64,000 bases of DNA, from NCBI RefSeq assembly GCF_025141935.1, contig NZ_CP081120.1:3452040-3516039 (forward strand), read 5' to 3'. Position numbers and translations under genes: made by a program. This stretch comes from Sulfitobacter sp. S190. Its GTDB lineage: Bacteria; Pseudomonadota; Alphaproteobacteria; Rhodobacterales; Rhodobacteraceae. This document shows positions 44,538 through 53,689 of the stretch, one piece after another. Numbering within the stretch: the stretch's first letter is position 1; the number at the start of each line of letters is the position of its first letter. A model generated the notes under the pieces. That model saw nothing but the letters and a program-made list of their open reading frames with translations. It ran no database searches and was not told the DNA's origin.

Positions 44538-45199
44538 CAAAGGCTCCCGGCGAAATCACGCAGGTTCTGCCGGCTGCCCAATAGCAACAGCAGATCGTCT
44601 TTCTCCAGCGTTGTGTCGCTGCCGTCACTGCCCAGATATTCAGACCCGCGCAAAACCCCGATGCACCGCAGATCGTATTTCTTGTTGTGGTCCAGTTCCG
44701 GCAGCCTGCGTCCTTCGAGCGCTTCGGGGATCAGAAAGTTCACGACGTGCTGGCCGTTGCCAAGGCTGACATAGTCGCGGACAAGCGGATTGTGCAGCAC
44801 CTGCGCAATATGCGTGCCCACCTCTTTTTCAGGATGGATCACCCGGTCAACGCCCAGTTTGGACAGGATCCGGTGATGGTTCTTGGATGTCGCTTTGGCC
44901 CAGATCTTGGAAATGCCCAAGGTCTTGAGGGTGATGGTGGCGAGAATGCTTGCTTCGATGTCATCACCAATGGCGACGACCGCGATATCACAGGTATCGA
45001 TCCCCGCATCGCGCAGCGCGATGTCCTCGCGCGCATCAAGAATCAGCGTCCGATCGAGGTTATCGGCAATCGCGGCGACGTTGCGTTCCGACAGATCGAT
45101 GCCCGTGACGTGATTGCCGAAACGGGCAAGTTCATTGGCGACGGTGCTGCCAAATGTCCCCAATCCTACTACGACAAATGTCTGCTGTTTTCTGGGCAT
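44537..45199 (-). CDS. RCK/TrkA-N regulatory subunit, KtrA type
   Basis: A 220-residue cytoplasmic protein. The nucleotide-binding Rossmann motif is VVGLGTFGSTVANELARFG, and an RCK_C domain occupies the last ~80 residues. KtrA forms an octameric ring that gates KtrB according to bound ATP/ADP or NAD. A single RCK unit and about 220 residues fit KtrA rather than duplicated TrkA (about 458). It is translationally coupled to the channel gene. AGGAGC precedes the ATG. Confidence 0.93.
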   Translation of the reverse strand: MPRKQQTFVVVGLGTFGSTVANELARFGNHVTGIDLSERNVAAIADNLDRTLILDAREDIALRDAGIDTCDIAVVAIGDDIEASILATITLKTLGISKIWAKATSKNHHRILSKLGVDRVIHPEKEVGTHIAQVLHNPLVRDYVSLGNGQHVVNFLIPEALEGRRLPELDHNKKYDLRCIGVLRGSEYLGSDGSDTTLEKDDLLLLLGSRQNLRDFAGSL

Positions 45200-45260
45200 A
45201 CCGCCGCGCTCCTGATCAACCTTCAGGGCATAGATAGGTCAATCTGGAGCGCCGCAAAGG

Positions 45261-46445
45261 TCAGGGCTGGCTGACGCCTGCTTCTGCCTCGATCTGGCGC
45301 TTGGACTTGCGCGCGCGTTCGGTATCGGATTTCAACTGTCCACAGGCCGCCATGATGTCTTCGCCACGGGGTTTGCGCACGGGTGACGCATATCCCGCTT
45401 GATAAACGATCTCCGAAAACGCGCGGATGCGGTTATTGGATGACCGTTTGTAAGGGGCGCCGGGCCATTCGTTAAACGGGATGAGGTTGATCTTGGCCGG
45501 GATGCCCTCGATCAGCTTCACAAGCCGGTGTGCATCTTCATCGCTGTCGTTCACACCGTCCAGCATGACGTATTCAAACGTGATCCGCTCCGAATTGCTT
45601 ACCTTGGGATAGGCACGCAGCGCGTCGAGCAGCTCTTCGATGTTCCAGCGCTTGTTAATGGGCACCAGCTTATTGCGGACCTCGTCTGTCGTCGCATGGA
45701 AAGACACAGCCAACTGGCAACCGATCTCTTCGGCGGTCTTGGCAATTTCCGGTACGACGCCAGAGGTGGACAGCGTGATACGACGGCGAGACAGCTGGAT
45801 GCCTTCGGGATCCATTGCGATTTTCATCGCGTCGCGGACATTGTCGAAATTATAAAGCGGCTCGCCCATCCCCATCAGGACGATGTTGGACAGCAGACGC
45901 GCTTCATAGGTGCGGGTGCCGGTTTGGGGCCATTCATTCAGGTCGTCGCGTGCCACCATGACCTGGCCGATGATTTCGGCCGCCGTCAGGTTGCGCACCA
46001 GTTTCTGCGTGCCGGTGTGACAGAACGAACAGGTCAGCGTGCAACCGACCTGCGAGCTGACGCAAAGCGTGCCGCGGTCGGTTTCGGGGATATAGACAAT
46101 TTCGACCTCGTGGCCGCCCGCGATGCGCACAAGGTACTTGCGCGTACCATCGGTGCTGACCTGCTTGGTCACGACCTCGGGTACCGCAATGACGAAATGC
46201 TCCGCCAATTCGGCGCGAAAGGCCTTGCTGAGGTTGGTCATCGCATCGAAATCACGGACGCCCCACTGATAGATCCACTGCCAGATCTGGCCGACGCGCA
46301 TCTTGGCCTGCTTTTCCGGCGTGCCGATCGCGATAAGAGCATCCCGCATTGCGGGCCGCGTCAGCCCGACGAGGTTCATCGGACCGTCCGGCAACTTGCG
46401 CGGGATTGTCATCACGTCTTGGGTAATCGGTGCATCGGCAGCCAT
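45261..46445 (-). CDS. rlmN: Dual-specificity rRNA/tRNA methyltransferase RlmN
   Basis: A 394-residue radical-SAM enzyme that methylates C2 of A2503 in 23S rRNA and A37 in some tRNAs. The iron-sulfur motif is [13 protein letters not shown] (CxxxCxxC), and the [13 protein letters not shown] segment is characteristic. The C-terminal region [20 protein letters not shown] contains the conserved cysteine that carries the methyl intermediate. Length is normal. The ribosome site is weak (GAGTCC). Confidence 0.96.
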   Translation of the reverse strand: MAADAPITQDVMTIPRKLPDGPMNLVGLTRPAMRDALIAIGTPEKQAKMRVGQIWQWIYQWGVRDFDAMTNLSKAFRAELAEHFVIAVPEVVTKQVSTDGTRKYLVRIAGGHEVEIVYIPETDRGTLCVSSQVGCTLTCSFCHTGTQKLVRNLTAAEIIGQVMVARDDLNEWPQTGTRTYEARLLSNIVLMGMGEPLYNFDNVRDAMKIAMDPEGIQLSRRRITLSTSGVVPEIAKTAEEIGCQLAVSFHATTDEVRNKLVPINKRWNIEELLDALRAYPKVSNSERITFEYVMLDGVNDSDEDAHRLVKLIEGIPAKINLIPFNEWPGAPYKRSSNNRIRAFSEIVYQAGYASPVRKPRGEDIMAACGQLKSDTERARKSKRQIEAEAGVSQP

Positions 46446-46504
46446 GGCAGGGACTCACTGTTCAGGATTGCGCGGGCATAGCAGAAACTGCACCCAAATG
46501 AAAA

Positions 46505-46529
46505 CAGCCCCGCCAGAATGGCAGGGCTG
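46505..46529 (-). terminator. Terminator of the ialB-like gene
   Basis: On the minus strand CAGCCC-T-GCCA pairs with TGGC-G-GGGCTG (10 base pairs with one internal mismatch, 3-nt loop) and is followed by TTTTCATTT. It lies 24 bp past the ialB stop, and rlmN begins 60 bp further on. Confidence 0.7.
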
Positions 46530-46552
46530 CGTGCGCTACATATGTCGGGCGA

Positions 46553-47092
46553 TCAGCCGCCGCAGCGTTTTGCCGCATCTTCAACCGCTGCGGTAAAGCC
46601 CAGCAGCGAAAAGGTATCGGCAGTCTGTGTGCCACGACTTGACCGGCCGGTCAGCTTGGCATCCGCGCCGCGTTTCATCGCGGCAATGATCTTTGCGTCG
46701 TCCTCGGTCGTTGCGGGCCACGCCCACTCGCCTTCGGTAAACATTTCAAACGTGGTGCCCCCGATATCGAGCGATACCGTCGACCCGCCCGCAAAGGGAT
46801 ATCCACCCGTGAAGGCGACCTGACCCTTGGCGCCCGCGCTGGGGCGGTAAAACACCATCAACAGTGTCTGACCACGGTTCACCGCGACCACGTTGCCGTT
46901 GCGCGAATTCACTGATTCTTTAGGGGTCGATACGCCCCAGCACTCGGTCGGATTGTCTTCGACAAAGACGCTCCAATCCGTTTTCGCCGCGACACGGTTC
47001 GAGCTTTGGCTCTGCGCGACCGCACTGCCAGCCGCCACCGCCGCCACCGCCGCAATCGCCAGCGCACCCAATCCCGTCTTCCAAACTCGCAT
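46553..47092 (-). CDS. Invasion-associated locus B (IalB) family protein
   Basis: A 179-residue secreted protein: signal peptide (MRVWKTGLGALAIAAVAAVA), then an IalB-type domain with WSVFVEDNPTECWGVSTPKE and conserved Cys near the C-terminus (AVEDAAKRCGG). IalB proteins are common in alphaproteobacterial cell envelopes; function is unclear outside Bartonella. The start at 47092 has GGAGAG and gives a clean signal; an ATG at 47113 (seven residues longer) also has GAGG, but it lies in a 15-bp palindrome (47112-47126). Confidence 0.85.
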   Translation of the reverse strand: MRVWKTGLGALAIAAVAAVAAGSAVAQSQSSNRVAAKTDWSVFVEDNPTECWGVSTPKESVNSRNGNVVAVNRGQTLLMVFYRPSAGAKGQVAFTGGYPFAGGSTVSLDIGGTTFEMFTEGEWAWPATTEDDAKIIAAMKRGADAKLTGRSSRGTQTADTFSLLGFTAAVEDAAKRCGG

Positions 47093-47111
47093 CTGTCCAC
47101 TCTCCAACGTC

Positions 47112-47126
47112 ATGTTGCCTCAACAT
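47112..47126. promoter_or_regulatory. Perfect palindrome at the ialB-like gene start
   Basis: ATGTTG-CCT-CAACAT, six-base perfect arms around a 3-base centre, in the 198-bp region between the ialB-like and asparaginase genes. It could be an operator for the ialB-like gene. Nothing else notable seen in this gap. Confidence 0.3.
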
Positions 47127-47290
47127 ATAGGGGGTTCTTCGACGATTGCCGCTTTGCGCGGTCATTTGCTTGCCAAAGACGCCATTCTTCTCGACAACAA
47201 ACAGCATAACGCAAAAGAAGCGAGTGGCGAAGCCCCGGATTGGCGGGTTTTCGCCCATCTCTACGCTATGAAACGAAGGAAACACCGACC

Positions 47291-48271
47291 ATGACCTCCC
47301 CCGCTCCTTTTGCCGAAATCTGGCGTGGTCCATTCCTCGAAAGCGTACACACAGGGCATGCGGTGATTTGTGACGCCAAGGGCGATATTATTGACGCATG
47401 GGGCGATCCCACGCTGACCGTTCTGCCGCGCAGTTCGTCCAAGATGATACAGGCCCTGCCGCTGATCCAGTCAGGTGCTGCTGACGCTCATCGTCTGGGC
47501 ACCGAACACCTCGCGCTTGCCTGTGCCTCTCACAACGCAGCGGCCATTCACATCGACCGGGTGGGCAAATGGATGGACCATCTGGGCCTTGGCGATGATG
47601 CGTTTCGCTGTGGTCCCGAACAATCACGTGACCGCGAAATACGCGAAGCTCAGATCCGCGCCTACGAAAGCCCTTGCCAGATCCACAACAACTGTTCGGG
47701 CAAGCACGCGGGTTTTCTGACACTGGCATCCCATCTGGACGCCGGTCCGGAATATGTCGATCCCGATCATCCCGTGCAAAAGGCCTGTCTCGACGCTTTC
47801 GAGACGGTGACCGGCGAAACAAGCCCCGGCTTCGGGATCGACGGATGTTCCGCCCCCAATCCGGCGGCAAGCCTGCATGGTGTGGCACGCGCGATGGCGC
47901 ATTTCGCCGCCGCGCCGGACGACAGCGCCGAGGCACGCCTGCATCAGGCCATGCGCCTGCATCCCGAACTTGTCGCGGGCGAGGATCGTGCCTGCACCGA
48001 CCTGATGCGCGCCACCGATGGCAAGGTCGCGCTGAAAACCGGCGCCGAAGGTTTTTTCATCGCCATCCTGCCAGAGCGGCAGATGGGCATCGCGCTCAAG
48101 GCATCATGCGGCACCACCCGCGCCGCAGAAGCCGCCATTGCGGCGCTGCTCGTACGGTTGGGCGCGCTGGACGCGGATCATCCTGCGACACGCAAATACA
48201 TCAATGCGCCAATCCGCAACTGGCGCGGCATCGAAACAGGTATCCTGAAACCGGCGGCGGATCTGCTCTGA
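47291..48271 (+). CDS. Asparaginase family protein (PF06089 type)
   Basis: A 326-residue protein of the rhizobial-type (thermolabile) asparaginase family, recognisable from IQALPLIQSGAADAHRLGTE, HNNCSGKHAGFLTLASHLDA and DGCSAPNPAASLHGVARAMA. Members hydrolyse L-asparagine to aspartate and ammonia, although substrate range is poorly known. AAGGA lies ten bases before the ATG at 47291. It is divergent from the ialB-like gene. Confidence 0.87.
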   Translation: MTSPAPFAEIWRGPFLESVHTGHAVICDAKGDIIDAWGDPTLTVLPRSSSKMIQALPLIQSGAADAHRLGTEHLALACASHNAAAIHIDRVGKWMDHLGLGDDAFRCGPEQSRDREIREAQIRAYESPCQIHNNCSGKHAGFLTLASHLDAGPEYVDPDHPVQKACLDAFETVTGETSPGFGIDGCSAPNPAASLHGVARAMAHFAAAPDDSAEARLHQAMRLHPELVAGEDRACTDLMRATDGKVALKTGAEGFFIAILPERQMGIALKASCGTTRAAEAAIAALLVRLGALDADHPATRKYINAPIRNWRGIETGILKPAADLL

Positions 48272-48282
48272 TCCAAAGCGCC

Positions 48283-48597
48283 CTACATCTCGATGATGGG
48301 GGCAACCTCGGCTGATCCGGTGCCATCGATGACCATCGGGCAGGCCGAGGCCATTTGACAGGCCGCATCGATATCGTCGGCCTGCACGATGGTAAAACCC
48401 GACAGCGGATTGAGCCCCCCGTCGTCTGTCACACCGACATTGGTGACAGTCTTGGACATTCCGACCGGATGACCCGGATGCACGACATGGCTGCCGAGTT
48501 CGGAAAACCAGGCCTCCCAGGCGGCCATCGCCTGGGCGCCCTCTTCGGGTGTGTCGGGTGTTTTCCCGCCATGATAGGCAAGCATGAACTGAGGCAT
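48283..48597 (-). CDS. YCII-related domain protein
   Basis: A 104-residue YCII/DGPF-type small protein (MPQFMLAYHGGKTPDTPEEG; central NPLSGFTIVQADDIDAACQM). The conserved His/Asp region resembles ferredoxin-like YCII domains, whose reactions are largely unknown. AAAGGA precedes the ATG. Convergent with the asparaginase gene. Confidence 0.82.
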   Translation of the reverse strand: MPQFMLAYHGGKTPDTPEEGAQAMAAWEAWFSELGSHVVHPGHPVGMSKTVTNVGVTDDGGLNPLSGFTIVQADDIDAACQMASACPMVIDGTGSAEVAPIIEM

Positions 48598-48662
48598 GGC
48601 ACGTCCTTTCGTTGTGGGATGCCTCTATCCTACCGCGAATGGCGATTCGGCTCAAACCGGGG

Positions 48663-49538
48663 TCAGACGGCGAAATCTGCGCGGGCGTATCCCTGAACGA
48701 ACAAGAGCGCGGTCAGATCGCCATGATTGATACGTACGTCACACTGCGCAGCCACTGATGGCTTAGCGTGCAGCGCCACCCCCATACCGGCCAGTGACAA
48801 CATCCCCAGATCGTTCGCACCGTCGCCCACGGCAACGACGTCCGAGACCTCTATCCCCAAAGTCTTTGTATAGTGGCGGAGCGCATCGACCTTCGCCTGC
48901 TTGCCAAGAATAGGCTCCCCGACAGTACCGGTCAGCAATCCACCCTTGGTCAAAAGGACATTGGCGCGGTTTTCGTCAAAACCAAGAATCGCGGCAACGC
49001 TCTGCGTGAACGCGGTAAAGCCACCCGAGACCAGCGCGCTGAACGCCCCTTCGCGCTTCATCGTGCCAAGAAGTACCGGACCGCCGGGCATCAGCTTGAT
49101 ACGGTCGGCCAGCACCTGATCGATCACCATTTCCGGCAATCCCTTCAACAGCCCCACCCGCTCGCGCAGCGCCTCTTCGAAATCCAGCTCTCCGTTCATG
49201 GCGCGCGCGGTGATGTCTTTCACACGGTCGCCCACGCCTGCCTCGTCGGCCAGTTCGTCAATACATTCCTGCTGGATCATTGTGCTGTCCATATCGGCAA
49301 GCAGCATCTTCTTGCGGCGACCGGCCGACGGGACCACCACAAGGTCGACACCCATATCCTGACAGCTTTGCCAAACCTCTTCGCGGTTGTCGGGCATGGT
49401 CTGCAGATCGAACTCCGCGGCCTCATCCGGCGACAGCCAAACAGCATCGCCGCCGCCCCACGCATTGCGCAACGACTCCACCAGTGAGGGATCAAGCGCG
49501 GGTTTTTCCGGAGAGGTCAGTAAAATGGCCGTATACAT
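48663..49538 (-). CDS. serB: Phosphoserine phosphatase SerB
   Basis: A 291-residue HAD phosphatase that makes L-serine from phosphoserine. The N-terminal ~80 residues form an ACT-like domain. The catalytic motif is [20 protein letters not shown] (DxDST), and the metal motif is [18 protein letters not shown]. The ATG at 49538 is used rather than the adjacent TTG. It is divergent from serC, so all three serine-pathway genes are clustered: serB on one side, serC-serA on the other. Confidence 0.95.
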   Translation of the reverse strand: MYTAILLTSPEKPALDPSLVESLRNAWGGGDAVWLSPDEAAEFDLQTMPDNREEVWQSCQDMGVDLVVVPSAGRRKKMLLADMDSTMIQQECIDELADEAGVGDRVKDITARAMNGELDFEEALRERVGLLKGLPEMVIDQVLADRIKLMPGGPVLLGTMKREGAFSALVSGGFTAFTQSVAAILGFDENRANVLLTKGGLLTGTVGEPILGKQAKVDALRHYTKTLGIEVSDVVAVGDGANDLGMLSLAGMGVALHAKPSVAAQCDVRINHGDLTALLFVQGYARADFAV

Positions 49539-49640
49539 CAAAAGTTTCCGATCAGCGTCAGGGTTGTCGCAAAAAGACGATCAAGCGGCGTTCTAGCCCC
49601 GAATAACCGCTTGTGCCAGCGCGCAATGCCCCGTACCCCC

Positions 49641-49670
49641 GTCCGTGGGACACCCTTCCCCAACGAAGGG
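49641..49670 (+). ncRNA. Probable serC leader RNA element
   Basis: Two adjacent hairpins, GTCC-gtg-GGAC (49641-49651) and CCCTTC-cccaac-GAAGGG (49653-49670), end 24 bp before the serC ATG. A two-hairpin cis element upstream of serC is known in alphaproteobacteria (the serC motif); position and form fit, but I cannot run a covariance search. It would probably control serC-serA. Confidence 0.5.
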
Positions 49671-49694
49671 CGCATATCTGAGAGGGTAGCATCA

Positions 49695-50834
49695 ATGGCT
49701 ATTGAACAACCGGCAACGCGGCCGGACAATCCGCGGTTTTCCTCTGGCCCCTGCGCCAAACCCCCCACATTCGAGCTGAATAAACTGTCTGATGCGCCCT
49801 TGGGCCGCAGCCACCGTGCCGCACCCGGCAAGGCCAAGCTGCTCGAGGCAATCGAGACCACCCGCGATGTGCTCGGCGTCCCCGCCGATTACCGCATCGG
49901 TATCGTGCCCGCGTCCGACACAGGCGCCTACGAGATGGCAATGTGGAACCTGCTGGGCGCGCGGCATGTGGAAATGCTGGCGTGGGAAAGTTTCGGCGCA
50001 GGCTGGGTTACAGACGCGTTGAAGCAACTGAAAATCGAGGCCACTGAAAAGACCGCCCCCTACGGCGAAATCGTCGATCTGGCGTCGGTGAATTTCGACA
50101 ACGATGTGTGCTTTACCTATAACGGGACCACCTCGGGCGTGCGCGTGCCTGCCTCCTTTGACATTCCCGCCGATCGTGCGGGTCTGACCCTGTGCGATGC
50201 GACTTCTGCCGCTTTCGCGATGGACCTGCCCTGGGATCGTTTGGACGTCACCACTTTCAGCTGGCAAAAGGTGCTGGGCGGTGAAGCCGCGCACGGCGTC
50301 ATCATCCTCAGCCCCCGCGCGGTCGAGCGGCTGGAAAGCTACACCCCCGCATGGCCCTTGCCCAAGATTTTTCGCCTGACCAAAGGCGGCAAGCTGATCG
50401 AGGGTATTTTCACCGGCGCCACGATCAATACACCGTCGATGCTGTGTGTCGAGGATTACCTGTTCGCGCTGGACTGGGCGAAATCCGTGGGCGGGCTGCA
50501 GGGTCTGATCGGTCGGGCGGATGCCAATACCGCCGCGATCACACAGTTTGTCGAAACCCATGACTGGATCGACTTTCTGGCGAATGATCCCGCAACGCGG
50601 TCCAACACATCGGTCTGTCTGAAGTTCACCGATGACCGGATCACCGACGGCGCCGCCTTTGCCAAGGCGATTGCGAAGCGTCTGGCCGATGAGGACATCG
50701 CGCTGGACATCGGTGCCTACCGCGACGCGCCCGCTGGCCTGCGGATCTGGTGTGGCGCCACGGTCGAAACCTCGGACATCGACGCGATGCTGCCGTGGCT
50801 CGCCTGGGCCTTCGAGACCGAAATCAACGCCTGA
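49695..50834 (+). CDS. serC: Phosphoserine aminotransferase SerC
   Basis: A 379-residue PLP enzyme of the alphaproteobacterial/methanosarcinal phosphoserine aminotransferase type. It starts [20 protein letters not shown], with the substrate motif [13 protein letters not shown] and the PLP lysine in [15 protein letters not shown]. It converts 3-phosphohydroxypyruvate and glutamate to phosphoserine. The ATG at 49695 follows GAGAGGG; an upstream frame begins inside the leader. serA follows after 78 bp. Confidence 0.95.
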   Translation: MAIEQPATRPDNPRFSSGPCAKPPTFELNKLSDAPLGRSHRAAPGKAKLLEAIETTRDVLGVPADYRIGIVPASDTGAYEMAMWNLLGARHVEMLAWESFGAGWVTDALKQLKIEATEKTAPYGEIVDLASVNFDNDVCFTYNGTTSGVRVPASFDIPADRAGLTLCDATSAAFAMDLPWDRLDVTTFSWQKVLGGEAAHGVIILSPRAVERLESYTPAWPLPKIFRLTKGGKLIEGIFTGATINTPSMLCVEDYLFALDWAKSVGGLQGLIGRADANTAAITQFVETHDWIDFLANDPATRSNTSVCLKFTDDRITDGAAFAKAIAKRLADEDIALDIGAYRDAPAGLRIWCGATVETSDIDAMLPWLAWAFETEINA

Positions 50835-50912
50835 ACAGCGAACGTGCGCGGTGTGCGCGCACGCCCCTCCTCCATGCGCCCAATCGGGCAATCAGAACAA
50901 AGGACCACTCAC

Positions 50913-52508
50913 ATGGCCCCCAAAGTACTCATCTCCGATAAACTCAGCGCCGCTGCCGTCCAGATTTTCAAGGACCGCGGCATTGACGTCGATTTCCAGC
51001 CCGACCTTGGGAAGGACAAGGACAAACTGGCCGAAGTCATCGGCAACTACGACGGGCTTGCGATCCGCTCGGCGACGAAAGTAACGGAAAAAATTCTTGC
51101 CAACGCCCCGAACCTCAAGGTCATCGGGCGTGCAGGCATCGGCACCGATAACATCGACAAGGACGCCGCCTCCAAGCAGGGCGTCATCGTGATGAACACG
51201 CCCTTCGGTAACATGATCACCACCGCCGAACATGCCATCGCCATGATGTTTGCGGTCGCCCGCCAGATCCCCGAAGCCAGCGCATCGACGCATGCGGGCA
51301 AATGGGAAAAGTCCAAATTCATGGGTGTCGAGCTTACCGGCAAAACGCTTGGCGTCATCGGCGCTGGCAACATTGGCGGCATTGTGTGCGACCGTGCCCG
51401 CGGGCTCAAAATGAAGGTCGTGGCCTATGACCCCTTCCTCGGCGAAGAGAAAGCACAGAAGATGGGTGTGGAGAAGGTCGAGCTCGACGAGTTGCTGTCG
51501 CGCGCCGATTTCATCACGCTGCACGTGCCCTTCACCGAACAGACGGCCAATATCCTGAGCCGTGAAAACCTCGAAAAGACGAAGAAAGGCGTACGCATTG
51601 TCAACTGTGCCCGTGGTGGTCTGGTCGATGAAGAGGCGCTGGCCGATCTGCTGAAATCCGGTCATGTCGCTGGCGCTGCGTTTGACGTGTTCAAGGTCGA
51701 ACCGGCAACGGAAAATCCGCTCTTCAACCTGCCCAACGTGGTGTGCACCCCGCATCTGGGCGCTGCAACAACCGAAGCGCAGGAAAACGTGGCCCTGCAG
51801 GTCGCGGACCAGATGGCGGATTACCTGCTGACAGGTGCTGTCAGCAACGCGCTGAACATGCCGTCCGTAACCGCCGAAGAGGCCAAGGTCATGGGGCCGT
51901 GGCTGAAGCTGTCCGGGCATCTGGGCGCATTTATCGGGCAGCTCACGGACGAGCCGATCCAAGCGATCAACATCCTGTACGACGGCGTTGTGTCTGATAT
52001 GAACCTTGCCGCGCTGAACTGCGGCGTTGTTGCGGGCATCATGAAGCGGGCCAACCCCGACGTGAACATGGTCTCTGCACCGGTGGTCGCCCGCGAAAAA
52101 GGCATCCAGATTTCAACCACGAACCAGGATAAATCCGGCGCATTCGACGGCTATATCAAGGTCACCGTCGTGACCGACAAGCGCGAGCGTTCGATCGCAG
52201 GCACGGTATTTTCCGACGGCAAACCCCGGTTTATCCAGATCAAGGGCATCAACATCGACGCCGAAGTGGGCGAACACATGGTCTATACCACCAACGAAGA
52301 CGTGCCGGGCATCATCGGGACACTGGGCCAGACCATGGGCGAAAATGGTGTGAATATCGCGAACTTTACGCTCGGCCGTGCAGACGTGAAAGGCGAGGCG
52401 ATTGCCCTGCTTTATGTCGACGAACCCGTACCGGCACCAATCGTGGCAAAGCTTCACGACACCGGTCTTTTCCAACAGATCAAGCTGCTTGAATTTGACG
52501 TAAGCTGA
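50913..52508 (+). CDS. serA: D-3-phosphoglycerate dehydrogenase SerA
   Basis: A 531-residue long-form enzyme. The NAD-binding motif is LGVIGAGNIGGIVCDRARGL, and catalytic residues lie in NCARGGLVDEEALAD (Arg), EPATENPLF (Glu) and TPHLGAATTEAQENV (His). An intervening ASB-type domain and a C-terminal ACT domain (about residues 455-530) follow. It catalyses the first step of serine synthesis. The ATG at 50913 has AAAGGA nine bases upstream. A strong terminator follows. Confidence 0.96.
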   Translation: MAPKVLISDKLSAAAVQIFKDRGIDVDFQPDLGKDKDKLAEVIGNYDGLAIRSATKVTEKILANAPNLKVIGRAGIGTDNIDKDAASKQGVIVMNTPFGNMITTAEHAIAMMFAVARQIPEASASTHAGKWEKSKFMGVELTGKTLGVIGAGNIGGIVCDRARGLKMKVVAYDPFLGEEKAQKMGVEKVELDELLSRADFITLHVPFTEQTANILSRENLEKTKKGVRIVNCARGGLVDEEALADLLKSGHVAGAAFDVFKVEPATENPLFNLPNVVCTPHLGAATTEAQENVALQVADQMADYLLTGAVSNALNMPSVTAEEAKVMGPWLKLSGHLGAFIGQLTDEPIQAINILYDGVVSDMNLAALNCGVVAGIMKRANPDVNMVSAPVVAREKGIQISTTNQDKSGAFDGYIKVTVVTDKRERSIAGTVFSDGKPRFIQIKGINIDAEVGEHMVYTTNEDVPGIIGTLGQTMGENGVNIANFTLGRADVKGEAIALLYVDEPVPAPIVAKLHDTGLFQQIKLLEFDVS

Positions 52509-52531
52509 TCCGGCAGATACCTCCCTGAACT

Positions 52532-52559
52532 GGCGCCGCTTTCGTGCGGCGCCTTTTTT
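52532..52559 (+). terminator. Terminator of the serC-serA operon
   Basis: GGCGCCGC and GCGGCGCC form an 8-bp perfect stem with a 6-nt loop (TTTCGT), followed by six T. It lies 23 bp after the serA stop and just before the phosphatase gene. Confidence 0.9.
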
Positions 52560-52575
52560 GTTAGGACCGTGCCAC

Positions 52576-53310
52576 ATGAAAGAAGCGATTTACGCAATCG
52601 GAGATATCCACGGCCAGTTGGGTGAGTTGCAGCGGGTCTTGTCCCTGATCGAAGCCGACGGGGGGCCGGACGCCCGCATTGTGTTGCTGGGGGATTACAC
52701 TGATCGCGGCCCCGACAGCCGCGGCGTGCTGGATCTGCTTGTCGCTGCGCAGAAAGAAGGCCGCAACTGGACCTTTCTCAAGGGCAATCACGACCGGATG
52801 TTTGAATGGTTCATGCAGGCCTATCCCAAATACGACGCCTACCTGCCTGTCGAGCTTTCGTGGCTTCATCCGCGACTGGGCGGCGATACGACTTTGGCCT
52901 CCTACGGTGTTGATGTCTCACCGCAAGACCGGCAATTGACCATCCACGCGCAGGCGCGCGAGGCCGTACCGCCTGAACATATCGCCTTTCTCAGCTCCCT
53001 GCCCCTGAGTGCCGAGAGTGAAACGCATTTTTTCTGCCATGCCGGTGTTTTGCCCGGTGTGCCGTTGGACCGGCAAGACGAGGAAGACCTGCTGTGGATT
53101 CGACAGCAGTTTCATAAGGATACACGGCAGCACCCCAAAGTCATCGTGCACGGTCATACGCCCGTCGCGGCGGCGACCGATTATGGCAATCGGATTAATC
53201 TGGATGCAGGGGCAGGATATGGCAAACCGCTGGCCGCGGCGGTCTTCGACAAAGGCGGTGTTTTCCAGCTTACCGACCGGGGCCGCCAGCCCCTTCACGT
53301 CGAGATCTGA
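52576..53310 (+). CDS. Calcineurin-type metallophosphoesterase
   Basis: A 244-residue phosphoesterase resembling PP1-type serine/threonine phosphatases and ApaH relatives. Motifs in order: YAIGDIHGQLGEL, LLGDYTDRGPDS, LKGNHDRMFEW, FFCHAGVLPGV and VIVHGHTPVAAA, covering all metal ligands. The substrate (protein or dinucleotide) cannot be decided from sequence. AGGA lies ten bases before the ATG at 52576. Its last 41 bp overlap the end of an opposite-strand membrane protein gene. Confidence 0.9.
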   Translation: MKEAIYAIGDIHGQLGELQRVLSLIEADGGPDARIVLLGDYTDRGPDSRGVLDLLVAAQKEGRNWTFLKGNHDRMFEWFMQAYPKYDAYLPVELSWLHPRLGGDTTLASYGVDVSPQDRQLTIHAQAREAVPPEHIAFLSSLPLSAESETHFFCHAGVLPGVPLDRQDEEDLLWIRQQFHKDTRQHPKVIVHGHTPVAAATDYGNRINLDAGAGYGKPLAAAVFDKGGVFQLTDRGRQPLHVEI

Positions 53311-53671
53311 GCCGCCACGCGAGCCAGACCAGCCCCCAGAAAAGGACGCCCAGCGCATGGGCCGACAGTGTGGCCGGTCCCGTAAAGCTGATGAGCCCGA
53401 CGAGCGTATCCAGAGGGGGCGGCGGCCCGATCACACTCTGGCGCGGCAAACCGTTGAGGATCAGGCGGTAATATTCGTAGTACACCTGCGGCGACAGCCA
53501 GACGAAGCCGGAAAACAGCGCCGCCGCGATCGCCAGCCGAAGCGCACCGCGCCGCCCGCGCATGAGAAAAACAGCCGCCGTGGTTATCAGCAGCATCAAA
53601 ACCGCACTCAGGGCCACAAGCCCCAAGCGGCCGAACAAGCTGAGCGTATAGAAACTGTCGCCGTCGTACAT
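53270..53671 (-). CDS. Small membrane protein of unknown function
   Basis: A 133-residue protein with three or four predicted membrane segments (about residues 15-37, 43-63, 85-100 and 104-122) and a basic, Gly-rich tail. Pattern YYEYYRLILNGLPRQSVIG lies between segments 2 and 3. I do not recognise the family. The 41-bp tail-to-tail overlap with the phosphatase gene makes the last 13 residues constrained by both frames. The ribosome site is weak. Confidence 0.65.
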   Translation of the reverse strand: MYDGDSFYTLSLFGRLGLVALSAVLMLLITTAAVFLMRGRRGALRLAIAAALFSGFVWLSPQVYYEYYRLILNGLPRQSVIGPPPPLDTLVGLISFTGPATLSAHALGVLFWGLVWLAWRLRSRREGAGGPGR

Positions 53672-53689
53672 GGGGCGAGGATGCAGCCT

